64,000 nt of DNA, from assembly GCA_964398055.1 (NCBI GenBank), contig CAYNLK010000031.1:1-64000 (forward strand). Reading direction: 5' to 3'. This stretch comes from CAYNLK01 sp964398055. Lineage in GTDB: Bacteria; Chloroflexota; Anaerolineae; 4572-78; J111. A program made the translations under genes and the position numbers. This document shows, piece after piece, positions 55,316 through 63,890 of this stretch. Positions within the stretch are counted from its first letter, which is position 1. Each line of letters begins with the position of its first letter. Below the pieces are notes generated by a model. That model did no database searches and had not been told where the DNA came from. It was given only the letters and a program-made list of their open reading frames with translations.

Positions 55316-56242
55316 ATGGCATCCATCCGTCGTGAGCTTGAACAACGGGCCCAGCGGGCCATTCTCAAAAGAATCATCGAGAATTATAAGCAAGAGCGAG
55401 ACAACTGGCTGAAAGAGCCGGCCATTCGCCGGGCTATCCTGACCTTTTCCCTATTTCGCACCCAAAATGCGCTCATCATCGCCGCCATTATTGTGCTGAC
55501 CGGCTGTTTGACCCTGGCGTTACCTGTTCTGCTTGGCTTAAACCTGATAGCCGGTCTGGCAATTGGCGGTTTAACGGGCCTGTTGCTCCTCATTCTAGCC
55601 GAGGCGCTATTCTTATACCTCAGTTTCAAAGATGAAAAGTTGCACGCCCAGGCCGTAGGCGAGCTGTTGAAACCGCAGGTCGAGTTTGAGCCAGCCAAAA
55701 TCAGCGATAAAGAGTTGATGGCTAAGGTCGATAAGGCCCTGGAATATTGGGCCTTGATTGATGACACCGTCGCCAAAGCCCCCAAAGGGGTTCTGCGCGA
55801 CCGGCTGGCGCAGACCACCCAAGAGGCGACCCACTGGCTTCAGGCCGTTTATAACCTGGCCGGCCGGGTCGACAAGTTCCGAAACAACAAAGTCATCGAG
55901 CAGGATTTGCGGAGTGTGCCCAGGGCTATTCAGAATTTTAAGGCCAGGTTGGCCCTGGAAGACAGCCCGGAAGTCAAACAGCAGCTCGAGCGGACTATTG
56001 CCGACAAGGAGCGGCAACTTCGCACCCTGGAAAATTTGCAGAATAGTATGGAAAAAGCCGATTACCAGCTCGATAGCACCATCTCGGCGCTGGGTACCAT
56101 CTATTCTCAACTGCTGCTGGTTGGCAGCAAGGATCAAGAGGGCAGCCGCATCGGCCGCTTACAGGAAGAAATATCAGAGCAGGTCTACCGGCTGGAGGAC
56201 CTTACCGAGGCGATGGACGAGGTATATCGAAACTCGGCCTGA
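55316..56242 (+). CDS. Coiled-coil protein with membrane hairpin, PspA-associated
   Basis: The 308-residue protein has a basic amphipathic N terminus, two close hydrophobic segments at about residues 55-105 ('IIAAIIVLTGCLTLALPVLL', 'IAGLAIGGLTGLLLLILAEA'), and a long helical, Gln/Glu/Arg-rich C-terminal part of about 190 residues with heptads. No known family is recognised. Its position after PspA and the membrane hairpin suggest an envelope-stress partner. Confidence 0.6.
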   Translation: MASIRRELEQRAQRAILKRIIENYKQERDNWLKEPAIRRAILTFSLFRTQNALIIAAIIVLTGCLTLALPVLLGLNLIAGLAIGGLTGLLLLILAEALFLYLSFKDEKLHAQAVGELLKPQVEFEPAKISDKELMAKVDKALEYWALIDDTVAKAPKGVLRDRLAQTTQEATHWLQAVYNLAGRVDKFRNNKVIEQDLRSVPRAIQNFKARLALEDSPEVKQQLERTIADKERQLRTLENLQNSMEKADYQLDSTISALGTIYSQLLLVGSKDQEGSRIGRLQEEISEQVYRLEDLTEAMDEVYRNSA

Positions 56243-56279
56243 TGAATTAGAAGTGAAAAATGAGAAATTAAAAAGTCCA

Positions 56280-56345
56280 CCCGCTGACCCTCTAATCCCT
56301 AATCCCTAATCCCTAATCCCTAATCCCTAATCCTTAATCCCTAAT
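56280..56345 (+). repeat. Perfect period-7 tandem repeat (CCCTAAT), intergenic
   Basis: At least seven near-identical CCCTAAT units lie end to end between the coiled-coil membrane gene and the next gene. This is the cleanest of the seven-base arrays, and the same unit is used at 46880-46996. Confidence 0.9.
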
Positions 56346-56348
56346 TTT

Positions 56349-59048
56349 ATGAGAGTTACCAAATCACAGGTGGTTTTACTTCTGGCATTGCTGGCCGGCA
56401 ATGCCATTATTTTGTATAGCCCGTTTGAATGGGCCTGGCTGCGCTGGCCCGTCGCGGCCGCCCTCATCTTTGGGCTGCCCGGTTGGGCCTGGCTGCCTGT
56501 CTTTGGCTGGCTGCAAACTAACTGCGGCCTGGAGCGCCTCGTGTTGATCGTTGGGGCATCCTCTTTGCTCGCCGCGCTGGTACTGCTCGTTACCTTGCTG
56601 TTCGCCCCCGGCCCCTTCACCGAAACGCCGGTCCTGATTGCCCTTAATTTAACCACGTTGGCTGGCCTGCTGCTCCAATCCATCGCGTTACCCAAATCAC
56701 AAACCAGCAAGGCAAGTGTTTCAAATCACAATTCACAATCGACAATTCACAATTCACAATTCACAATCGACAATTCACAACACCTGCACGGCGCGCAGGC
56801 CCAAGTGTTCACAAATCTCCCCATCTCCCCATCTTCCATCCACTGGCCCTCCCGCACGGTGCTGCTGATCTTGCTGCTTATCCTGGCCGTCGCCGCGGTG
56901 ACCCGGCTGACCCGGCTGGGCTACGGTGAGTTCCATGAAGACGAACTGGAGAATATGCGGCTCATTGTGCGAGCCTACAAAGGCGAAGAGTACGCCGCCT
57001 TCCTCGACAGCAAAGGGCCGATTCACTGGCTGCTGCCCGCGGCGATGTGGTATCTGAATGGCTGGCTGGGGGAAGGGCTGGCCCGCCTGCCGTTTGCCCT
57101 GGCCTCGCTGCTGCTCATTCCAACGGTTTATGTGTTGGGACGGCGGTTGAGCGGCGGACGGGCGGTAATCGGCCTGGTCGCGGCCGGTTTTGTGGCGCTG
57201 AATGGCTTCTTTGTGGCCTATGCCCGGTTTGTTGAAAATCAGGCTTTGATTGTGCTCTGGGGGGCGCTAGGCATGTGGCTGGCCTATCGTTACTACCGGG
57301 AGGGACTCAACCACTTTTTGGCTTGGCTGGCCCTGGTGCTGGCCATTGGGTTGATTGCTCATCCCGATATGCTGCTCTATGTGCCCGTCTTTGGCTATGT
57401 CATCTGGCGGGCGGCCCGTTCCAGCCGGGCGGCCTGGCGCCGGCAGTGGCTCTGGCTGGCCGGGGCCGGCTTGCTCTTTGTGGGGCTAACGGCTCTGTTC
57501 TACGTGCCCTACCTGACCGACCCTAATTTTAGCGATGTCTACCAATATTTTGGCGAAGAGCGTATCGGCGCGGAGTTGCTTTACAATCGAGTTGACAATA
57601 TATTCGATCAGGACAGCCTCTACAGCAGCCGCTTCCATGCCCCGGTGCTGGTGCTGCTGCTGTTCTGGCTGCTGGGCCGTAATTTTGCTCGCCAGGGTTG
57701 GCCAGGTTGGGCTATGCTCACCGGTTTGACCCTGGCCATGATGAGCACCCTGGTTTGGCCGGAGCTTTGGCAGATTGGTCAACTCAACCTGGCCTTTGCC
57801 CCCTACGCCCTGCTTACTTTAAATTTTATTCTTTTGCCGCAGACCAGCTTTGAACTCAAAGCCCTCTTTCTCTGGCTGATGGTACCGTTGGGGGCGCTGG
57901 TCTTTTTAGCCAAAGATGCCGCCGACCACATTCAAACGGCCTATCCGGCCTGGGCGCTGCTGTCGGCCGTGGCCCTGACCGACCTGTGGGATTGTCTTAG
58001 CCAAGCCGACCGGACGGCCTTCTTCCCCGATCGGGCATGTCCCTTCAATATACCTCGCCCCGTTGGGTGGCTCTTGAAGTCAATCATCGCCCTGGCCCTC
58101 ACCATCGTGGTCAGCTTGATCCTGTTCTACCAATACCTCACCTTCAACTCGCTGGTTATTACCTATTGGCAGGCCAAAATCGATTCTACCAACAATCCGG
58201 ATTCGTGGTACAACCGTGTTTACGGCAGCATCCCTCGCCCACGCAAACTTTTTGCCAATCCCCGGCTGAGCGGCTGGAAGGTGGTTGGCTACCTGTGGGC
58301 CAGCGGCGAGCTTAACGGCGATTTCCGCAGCATCAACGAGTCCTTTGCCGTGCCGATCTGGTACACTTTTCAAACCCCCCGCTCTTGCTATGAGGACCCG
58401 CAGCACTATTGGCTGCGGCGGGATTGGCAGGGTTGGCCCAAAGAGGAGGCCCAACTGGGCCAGCAGGGTTATACCCTGACCCGGATTGTCCTGGTCGACC
58501 GGGAGCCTAAACTACGCCTGTACGAAAAGAATAGGGCCGTTGCCGAGCCTCAGGTGCTCAACCTGGATGATTACCGGGCCAGCTTTGACCGGTTGGCCAC
58601 GCCGGAGCGATTTGCCCGGGCTGAAACGATCAGCCAGCCGGCCGCCTTCAACTTTGGCGACAAATTGCTGCTGCGCGGTTACGACCTGCCGCCTCAAAGC
58701 GCCCAGCCCGGCGACCTGCTGCCGGTGACGGTCTATTGGCAGAGTTTGGCGGCGATGGACGTTCGTTATCGTGGCTTTGTGCATCTGGTTGGCCCGGATG
58801 GCTCTCGTTGGGGGCAGCACGACGATGATCCGGCCTGTCGCCTTCTGACCACGGAGATGCGCCCCGACCAGCAGTCCTCGCGCCAATTTCGCCTGCCGGT
58901 TGACCCGGCCACCCCGCCTGGTGACTATAACCTGGTTTTTGGCCTGTACCGGCCCGACACCCTGGAACGGCTCCAAATCTGGGATAATGCCACCGGCCAG
59001 GCCGTCGGCGATAACCTTGTTCTGGGCCAGGTAACCATTCAACCTTAA
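56349..59048 (+). CDS. Giant PMT/ArnT-like membrane glycosyltransferase
   Basis: The 899-residue protein has ten or more membrane helices in the first two thirds and the GT39/GT83-like first-loop 'GYGEFHEDELENMR'. Motifs such as 'FLDSKGPIHWLLPAAMWYLNGWLGEGLARLPFA' match ArnT/PMT types (mannosyltransferase). The C-terminal module ends in 'ATPPGDYNLVFGLYRPDTLERLQIWD', like that in the gene at 10181. A period-7 array encodes residues about 123-145 in frame. The start ATG is 3 bases after the CCCTAAT array. It is probably a sugar or arabinose transferase to an envelope substrate. Confidence 0.8.
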   Translation: MRVTKSQVVLLLALLAGNAIILYSPFEWAWLRWPVAAALIFGLPGWAWLPVFGWLQTNCGLERLVLIVGASSLLAALVLLVTLLFAPGPFTETPVLIALNLTTLAGLLLQSIALPKSQTSKASVSNHNSQSTIHNSQFTIDNSQHLHGAQAQVFTNLPISPSSIHWPSRTVLLILLLILAVAAVTRLTRLGYGEFHEDELENMRLIVRAYKGEEYAAFLDSKGPIHWLLPAAMWYLNGWLGEGLARLPFALASLLLIPTVYVLGRRLSGGRAVIGLVAAGFVALNGFFVAYARFVENQALIVLWGALGMWLAYRYYREGLNHFLAWLALVLAIGLIAHPDMLLYVPVFGYVIWRAARSSRAAWRRQWLWLAGAGLLFVGLTALFYVPYLTDPNFSDVYQYFGEERIGAELLYNRVDNIFDQDSLYSSRFHAPVLVLLLFWLLGRNFARQGWPGWAMLTGLTLAMMSTLVWPELWQIGQLNLAFAPYALLTLNFILLPQTSFELKALFLWLMVPLGALVFLAKDAADHIQTAYPAWALLSAVALTDLWDCLSQADRTAFFPDRACPFNIPRPVGWLLKSIIALALTIVVSLILFYQYLTFNSLVITYWQAKIDSTNNPDSWYNRVYGSIPRPRKLFANPRLSGWKVVGYLWASGELNGDFRSINESFAVPIWYTFQTPRSCYEDPQHYWLRRDWQGWPKEEAQLGQQGYTLTRIVLVDREPKLRLYEKNRAVAEPQVLNLDDYRASFDRLATPERFARAETISQPAAFNFGDKLLLRGYDLPPQSAQPGDLLPVTVYWQSLAAMDVRYRGFVHLVGPDGSRWGQHDDDPACRLLTTEMRPDQQSSRQFRLPVDPATPPGDYNLVFGLYRPDTLERLQIWDNATGQAVGDNLVLGQVTIQP
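56716..56783 (+). repeat. Period-7 array (CACAATT / CGACAAT) inside a coding region
   Basis: Seven-base CACAATT units, with some CGACAAT variants, lie in frame near the start of the giant glycosyltransferase gene. They encode an Asn/Ser/Gln/Thr-rich stretch of about 23 residues. Confidence 0.8.
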
Positions 59049-59127
59049 CGGCAATCAGTGGCCGTTGGCTGGGCGTTGGGTAAAACAACTTGAATATTCA
59101 CCGGCTTCTGCTAAAATGACCTCTTTG

Positions 59128-59156
59128 TTGACGAATATCTATTTTGGGATTATACT
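59128..59156 (+). promoter_or_regulatory. Sigma-70 promoter of the PIG-L gene
   Basis: TTGACG at 59128-59133, 17-base spacer, TATACT at 59151-59156, 61 bases before the start codon. Confidence 0.65.
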
Positions 59157-59216
59157 ATCGAACATGCGTTCTGGTAGCTTGGAGTATGCCATCACCAAAA
59201 TCGTGGAAGTGATGTT

Positions 59217-60038
59217 ATGACGAACGAATTGACCCTGCTGGCTATTTTTGCCCATCCCGATGACGAAGCGTTCGGCACTGGCGGCACTCTTACCAAATAC
59301 GCCCGGCAGGGGGTTGAGGTCCATTTAGTCGCCGCCACACTGGGTGAAGCCGGTCGAGTAGCCAACCCGGCCGTCAAGGTAGATTGCCCACTGGGCGCCT
59401 GGCGTGAGCAAGAGTTGCGCTGCGCCTGTGAATGTTACGGGCTGGCAGGGTTGCATTTGCTGGGCTATATGGATGGGCAGACCACCGTGGTGCCCCAGAG
59501 TGGAGCGGTTTACAAAATTGTTACGCTGTTGCGCCGGCTCAAACCCCAGGTGGTCATCTCCTTTGGTCCCGAAGGTATCTACGGCCATTACGATCACCTG
59601 GCCGTTCATCGTTGGGCCACCGCGGCCGTAGAGTTGGCCGGCCAGGCCGACTGCTGGGGTAAGGCCGGTCCCCCGCATCAGGTGGCCAAATTTTATCACC
59701 GGGCTATGTTCGAGGAGCAAGTAGCCCAGATCGAAGAAATCAATGGCAGCAGCTTTGTGTTGATCGATGGCGTCCCGTTTCCCTTTTCGGGCTATCCGGC
59801 CGAGAAGATCACCACCGTCATCGATGTGAGCGAATATGCCCAGGCCAAACTGGCTGGCATTCGTTGCCATGCCAGCCAGCTCAGGCCAGAAATTCCTTAT
59901 TTGCGGGCCGACTTTGACCCGTCGAGGCAGCCGTGGTTCAACCAGGAAGCCTTTATCCTGGCCTGCAGCCGGGCCGATATCCGGCTGTCGCTCTCACCCG
60001 GATGTAAAGAAAATGACCTGTTTGCCGGATTGAGGTAA
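59217..60038 (+). CDS. PIG-L/LmbE family deacetylase
   Basis: The 273-residue protein has the family's zinc motif 'FAHPDDEAFGTGGTL' at the N terminus and 'HYDHLAVHRWA' with the third His near residue 125. 'VVISFGPEGIYG' lies before it. Members deacetylate N-acetyl sugars such as N-acetylglucosaminyl inositols or in mycothiol, bacillithiol and antibiotic pathways. GGAAG precedes the ATG. The following small gene begins 3 bases after its stop. Confidence 0.9.
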   Translation: MTNELTLLAIFAHPDDEAFGTGGTLTKYARQGVEVHLVAATLGEAGRVANPAVKVDCPLGAWREQELRCACECYGLAGLHLLGYMDGQTTVVPQSGAVYKIVTLLRRLKPQVVISFGPEGIYGHYDHLAVHRWATAAVELAGQADCWGKAGPPHQVAKFYHRAMFEEQVAQIEEINGSSFVLIDGVPFPFSGYPAEKITTVIDVSEYAQAKLAGIRCHASQLRPEIPYLRADFDPSRQPWFNQEAFILACSRADIRLSLSPGCKENDLFAGLR

Positions 60039-60041
60039 AAA

Positions 60042-60482
60042 ATGAGCCATAACTCGATTGCTATCTTAACCCAACACAATCAGGTGCAGTTGGCTCGCCT
60101 GGCCTATTTGGAGGAATATAGCCAGAAAATTGACGATGCCCATGTCAAACTTATCTTGGCCCAGGCTATCGAAGATATTTATGAGGCCATTGCCCGGGTG
60201 GCCAGCCGGCTGCGCCAACTTGACCGGCCCGCCGGTCAGGCCCTGGACGAGGTGGACCAAAAGTTGCTGCGGCAGGCTAGAACTCGCCGCGGGCTGGCCG
60301 ATCAGTTGCGGTTTGTGCGGCAGGGTCTTAAGTTTCAGCTTGACTGGTACGAAGCCCGGCTCAAAGATTTAAGCGGTGACGCCGATACCCAGGCCATCTT
60401 TGTGGCGCTGGCCCAGCAAACCAGGGTCCGCCTGGCCCGCTGGGATAAGTTGATGGCGGATTTGAAGGTTCCGCTAGAGTAA
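60042..60482 (+). CDS. Hypothetical helical protein, linked to PIG-L gene
   Basis: The 146-residue product is predicted all-helical with Arg/Leu/Gln heptads ('LAYLEEYSQKIDDAHVKLILAQAIEDIYEAIARVASRLRQLDRP'). Three bases separate it from the PIG-L stop, so the genes are probably co-transcribed. It has no signal peptide or membrane helix. No family was recognised. Confidence 0.55.
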   Translation: MSHNSIAILTQHNQVQLARLAYLEEYSQKIDDAHVKLILAQAIEDIYEAIARVASRLRQLDRPAGQALDEVDQKLLRQARTRRGLADQLRFVRQGLKFQLDWYEARLKDLSGDADTQAIFVALAQQTRVRLARWDKLMADLKVPLE

Positions 60483-60520
60483 AGAGTATAATCAGGCAAA
60501 CTTAGGCAGTTAAATATTTT

Positions 60521-60548
60521 TTGCCAAACTGAGAATTTTGGGTATAAT
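60521..60548 (+). promoter_or_regulatory. Promoter upstream of greA
   Basis: TTGCCA at 60521-60526, 16-base spacer, TATAAT at 60543-60548. Transcription would begin near 60555, leaving a leader of about 175 bases before greA. Confidence 0.65.
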
Positions 60549-60577
60549 GTCGGGGAGCAAAATAGTGCCGCCAAATT

Positions 60578-60603
60578 GAGACCCAAAGCCGGTCTCGTTT
60601 TTT
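60578..60603 (+). terminator. Terminator hairpin in the greA leader
   Basis: GAGACC at 60578-60583 pairs with GGTCTC at 60591-60596 around a 7-base loop, and GTTTTTT follows. It lies about 25 bases after the expected transcript start and 130 bases before greA, and so could attenuate greA or release a short RNA of about 50 bases. Confidence 0.55.
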
Positions 60604-60731
60604 ATTCCCTCGCTCGGTTGGGTGAGGGATTGCTGTTATCGGCTCAACCGCCTTAGAGCAAGTTCAGTCCACAATTAGCTGGGGGACTGTCTGTAATAAT
60701 CTTGGTTTCCGTGGAGTGAGGAATTATTTCG

Positions 60732-61199
60732 ATGGCAGACAAACCGATCTATTTGACTTTAGAAGGTAAGAAGAAACTTGAAGAAGAGCTGGATTATCTG
60801 GTCAACGTTCGCCGAAAGGAAGTTGCGGCGGCGATTCAATCGGCCAAGGATGAAGGCGACATCAGTGAGAACTCGGCCTACGATGAGGCTAAACTCAGCC
60901 AGGGCTTTGTAGAAGGTCGGATTCAGACGATCCAGGCTCAACTGCGCAATGCGGTTATCATCGAGAAGAACGGAAAATCCGATGAAGTCCACCTGGGCAG
61001 CATTGTGACTGTGGAGGAAGAAGGTTTTGATGAGGAAACCTATAAGATCGTTGGTTCTGCCGAAGCCGATCCGTTGGATGGTAAAATTTCCAATGAGTCG
61101 CCTATTGGCAAGGCCTTGCTGGGGGCCAAGGTCGGTGATGTAGTTACGGCTGAGACCCCCAACGGGCAGGCCACCTTTAAGGTAATTAAGATTGCCTAG
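60732..61199 (+). CDS. greA: Transcription elongation factor GreA
   Basis: The 155-residue protein has the GreA coiled-coil N terminus ('YLTLEGKKKLEEELDYLVNVRRKEVAAAIQSAKDEGDISENSAYDEA', with the acidic tip residues) and the FKBP-like C-terminal half ('KIVGSAEADPLDGKISNESPIGKALLGAKVGD'). It restarts backtracked RNA polymerase by stimulating transcript cleavage. A terminator follows, then lysS, the order seen in many bacteria. Its leader carries a promoter-proximal hairpin. Confidence 0.97.
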   Translation: MADKPIYLTLEGKKKLEEELDYLVNVRRKEVAAAIQSAKDEGDISENSAYDEAKLSQGFVEGRIQTIQAQLRNAVIIEKNGKSDEVHLGSIVTVEEEGFDEETYKIVGSAEADPLDGKISNESPIGKALLGAKVGDVVTAETPNGQATFKVIKIA

Positions 61200-61229
61200 C
61201 TTGCGCCAATTGCCCTAAGTATGGATAAT

Positions 61230-61262
61230 AAGCGGGGTCTTTTAAGGCCCCGCTTTTATTTT
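61230..61262 (+). terminator. Rho-independent terminator after greA
   Basis: AAGCGGGG and CCCCGCTT arms with a short TC-TTTTAA-GG centre at 61230-61255 are followed by TTATTTTT. It separates greA from lysS. Confidence 0.8.
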
Positions 61263-61269
61263 TGAATTT

Positions 61270-62799
61270 TTGGAGATAGCGCCTCTTATGGAACCAGACT
61301 TGAGCTACTTTGCAGATTTTGGCGAGCAGGTGGAGCAGCGGCTGCATAAGCTGCAATATTTTGCCGAGCGTGATCAGTTAGCTTATCCGCCCCGAGTTGG
61401 ACGCGAACACACCACTACCCAGGCCATCGCTCTGTTTGAGCAGGCTGAGGCAGCCTTGCCGGCGGGCAGCGCCGAGAAACCTCAGGTCGCTGTGGCGGTG
61501 GCCGGCCGGTTGGTGGGGGTGCGGAATATGGGCAAGAGCACCTTTGCCCATATTCAAGATGGCGCCGGCCGCATCCAGCTCTACTTCAAGAAGGACAGCC
61601 TGGGTGAGGAGCTGTACGAGCAGTTTGTGAAGCAGTTCGACCTGGGCGATTTTGTGGCGGCGCAGGGCCACCTCTTTCGCACCCGGACCGGGGAAGTTAC
61701 GGTGCAGGTCGAGAGCTATCAGTTGGCGGCCAAGGCCCTGCATCCCCTGCCGGAGAAGTGGCACGGGCTTAAAGATGTGGAGACTCGCTATCGCCAACGA
61801 TATCTGGACTTGATTGCCAATGCCGAAGTACGTGACATTTTCGTCAAACGGAGTAGAATTGTCTCGGCCATGCGCAAATTTCTGGATCAGCAAGGTTTTC
61901 TGGAAGTGGAAACTCCGGCCCTCCAGCCCATGTACGGCGGCGCCCTGGCCCGCCCTTTTGTGACCCATCACAATGCCCTGAATCTCCAACTCTATCTGCG
62001 TATCTCCGATGAGCTGTACCTGAAGCGGCTGATTGTGGGTGGTTTTGATAAGGTCTACGAAATCTGCAAAGATTTTCGCAATGAAGGCATCAGCACCAAA
62101 CACAATCCAGAATTCACCATGATGGAGTGCTATTGGGCCTACGCCGATTACGAAAATATGATGTGGCTGACCGAACATATGATCGCCTTCATTGCCCGGG
62201 AAGTCTTGGGCACGACCAGGCTAGTTTATGATGGCAAAGAGGTCGATCTGGCCCCACCCTGGCAGCGACTGAACTTGGCCGAAGGGATCAAGGCCCAAAC
62301 CGGCATCGATATTTTTGAAAGCTATCCCGACGTGCGGGCCTTGTGGGCCGAGTGCCAGCGGCGCAAGCTGCAAGTTTCGCCGCAGCCAAGCTGGGGCAAG
62401 CTGGTCGATGAGCTGCTGGGCGAATATTTGGAGCCGACGATTGTCGAGCCAACTTTCATTCACACCTTTCCACTCGACATTTCGCCCCTGGCCAAACAAA
62501 GCCCTGCTGATCCGCGGGTAGTGGAACGGTTCGAAGCCTTTGTGGCCGGGATGGAGATTGGCAACGCCTATTCAGAGTTAAACGACCCCATCACCCAACG
62601 CCAACGTTTTTTGGATCAGCCCAAAGATGACGATGAGGAAGCGCACCTGGTGGACGACGATTACGTGATGGCCTTGATGCACGGTATGCCGCCGACGGGG
62701 GGGTTGGGGATCGGCGTCGACAGGGTTACCATGCTCTTTACCAACCAACAATCGATTCGTGAGGTCATTCTCTTCCCCCAAATGCGACCGCGCGAGTAA
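61270..62799 (+). CDS. lysS: Lysyl-tRNA synthetase, class II
   Basis: The 509-residue protein has an OB-fold anticodon domain ('RNMGKSTFAHIQDGAGRIQLY') and the class II core with motif 2 ('FRNEGISTKHNPEFTMMECYWAYADYE') and motif 3 ('GLGIGVDRVTMLFTN'). It charges tRNA-Lys in the cytosol. The frame opens with TTG at 61270; ATG 61288 ('MEPDLSYF') is an equally good start. Its place after greA is conserved across many phyla. Confidence 0.95.
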   Translation: MEIAPLMEPDLSYFADFGEQVEQRLHKLQYFAERDQLAYPPRVGREHTTTQAIALFEQAEAALPAGSAEKPQVAVAVAGRLVGVRNMGKSTFAHIQDGAGRIQLYFKKDSLGEELYEQFVKQFDLGDFVAAQGHLFRTRTGEVTVQVESYQLAAKALHPLPEKWHGLKDVETRYRQRYLDLIANAEVRDIFVKRSRIVSAMRKFLDQQGFLEVETPALQPMYGGALARPFVTHHNALNLQLYLRISDELYLKRLIVGGFDKVYEICKDFRNEGISTKHNPEFTMMECYWAYADYENMMWLTEHMIAFIAREVLGTTRLVYDGKEVDLAPPWQRLNLAEGIKAQTGIDIFESYPDVRALWAECQRRKLQVSPQPSWGKLVDELLGEYLEPTIVEPTFIHTFPLDISPLAKQSPADPRVVERFEAFVAGMEIGNAYSELNDPITQRQRFLDQPKDDDEEAHLVDDDYVMALMHGMPPTGGLGIGVDRVTMLFTNQQSIREVILFPQMRPRE

Positions 62800-62814
62800 A
62801 GGTTTACGGCCGCG

Positions 62815-63357
62815 ATGTTCTGTCTGGTAGTTGACCAGAATATCAAACTCTGCTTACTGGAGGCTCGCCACGCCGAAACCTTGTTTGCCCTGGTGGAGGC
62901 AAATCGGGCCTACCTGCGGGAGTGGTTGCCCTGGCTGGATGCCAACACCGCGGCGACCGATACGCATAATTTCATCAAGAGCAGCCTGGAGCAGTTCGCC
63001 AATAACAACGGATTTCAAGCTGGTATTTTCTTTCGGGGCCAACTGGTTGGCATGATTGGTTATCATCAGACTGACTGGGCGCATCGCTCGGTGAGCGTGG
63101 GCTATTGGTTGGCTGAAGCAGTTCAAGGCCAGGGGATTATGACCAAAGCGTGCCGCTTTCTGGTGGATTATGCCTTTGCTGAACTGAAGTTGAACCGGCT
63201 TGAAATCCGTTGCGCTACGGGCAACCATAAAAGCCGGGCCATCCCGGAGCGGCTAGGTTTCAAGCTGGAAGGTACAGTTCGGCAGGCTGAATGGCTGTAC
63301 GATCATTTTGTAGACCACGCGGTCTATGGCCTGCTGGTCAGTGAATGGCCGCGCTAG
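62815..63357 (+). CDS. GNAT acetyltransferase, RimJ/RimL-like
   Basis: The 180-residue protein has the RimL/RimJ pattern of N-acetyltransferases: 'LLEARHAETLFALVEANRAYLREWLPWLD' at the start, 'VGYWLAEAVQGQGIMTKACRFLVDYAF' with the acetyl-CoA loop, and 'LEIRCATGNHKSRAIPERLGFKLEG' near the end. It would acetylate the N terminus of a ribosomal protein or a small amine. It follows lysS by 15 bases and may be in the same transcript. Confidence 0.9.
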   Translation: MFCLVVDQNIKLCLLEARHAETLFALVEANRAYLREWLPWLDANTAATDTHNFIKSSLEQFANNNGFQAGIFFRGQLVGMIGYHQTDWAHRSVSVGYWLAEAVQGQGIMTKACRFLVDYAFAELKLNRLEIRCATGNHKSRAIPERLGFKLEGTVRQAEWLYDHFVDHAVYGLLVSEWPR

Positions 63358-63521
63358 CAGTTTGTCGGAGAGAAATATTTTTCACCAATGAAAACAATGT
63401 TAAACTAAGGGCCATCAATAGCAAACTTCAGAGCAGCTAATCTGAAATTATGCGCTAAAGCCCCCAGCATTCTGCGGACTTATGACTATCCCTCAGCCTA
63501 TCGCACCAGCAATTAATCTAC
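63358..63521. other. Gap after the GNAT gene, no clear gene
   Basis: Between the acetyltransferase and the recombinase remnant no start codon with a ribosome binding site or conserved motif was seen. The stretch is probably older decayed mobile DNA joined to the fragment that follows. Confidence 0.5.
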
Positions 63522-63866
63522 TGTGCTTGTGGTTGGAAGTGCCAGCCAAAAGCGACAGCCTCAAATCGCGGACGGGGTTATCACTCAGTTCAAGGGTATT
63601 ATTCTTGTCCGAGGCATGGCCATTATCCTGAGAGTCTGCCGCCAGATTGTGCTTTTACAACCGGATCACAAAAAGTCGATAACTTCGTCTGGAATTTTGT
63701 AGAAAAGATCTGTAGCAACCCGACTGCCCTGAAAAAGGCAATTGCTCTTAAGGTGGCTACTTTAGAGGCCCAACAAGGGGAAATAGAAACAGAGACTGAA
63801 CACCTGCAAAAGCAGCTTGACGAATTGACGATGGAGAGACAGTGGGTTATAAACTCAGGCTCGTAA
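63522..63866 (+). pseudogene. Decayed large serine recombinase, zinc-ribbon/coiled-coil remnant
   Basis: Reading the plus strand in one frame gives a Cys-rich ribbon ('CACGWKCQPKATASNRGRG', 'YYSCPRHGHYPESLPPD') followed by 'QKVDNFVWNFVEKICSNPTAL' and the coiled coil 'LQKQLDELTMERQWVI'. These are the recombinase zinc-ribbon and C-terminal helical parts of large serine recombinases. It ends at a TAA (63864), but the next frame (63859 on) continues the family's 'ARKGAITENDM' ending, so a frameshift is evident. No catalytic resolvase domain was seen upstream, so it is a fragment. It abuts the palindromic element at 63891. Confidence 0.7.
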
Positions 63867-63890
63867 GGGTGCAATTACTGAAAATGATAT

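Noticed and set aside
56280..56345. CRISPR array or telomere-like repeat
   Set aside because: Units are 7 bases with no spacers, and no cas genes are present; a seven-base slippage array fits better.
63623..63874. 83-residue minus-strand frame near the right edge
   Set aside because: It is antisense to the recombinase remnant, whose plus-strand Cys-rich and coiled-coil motifs are clear.
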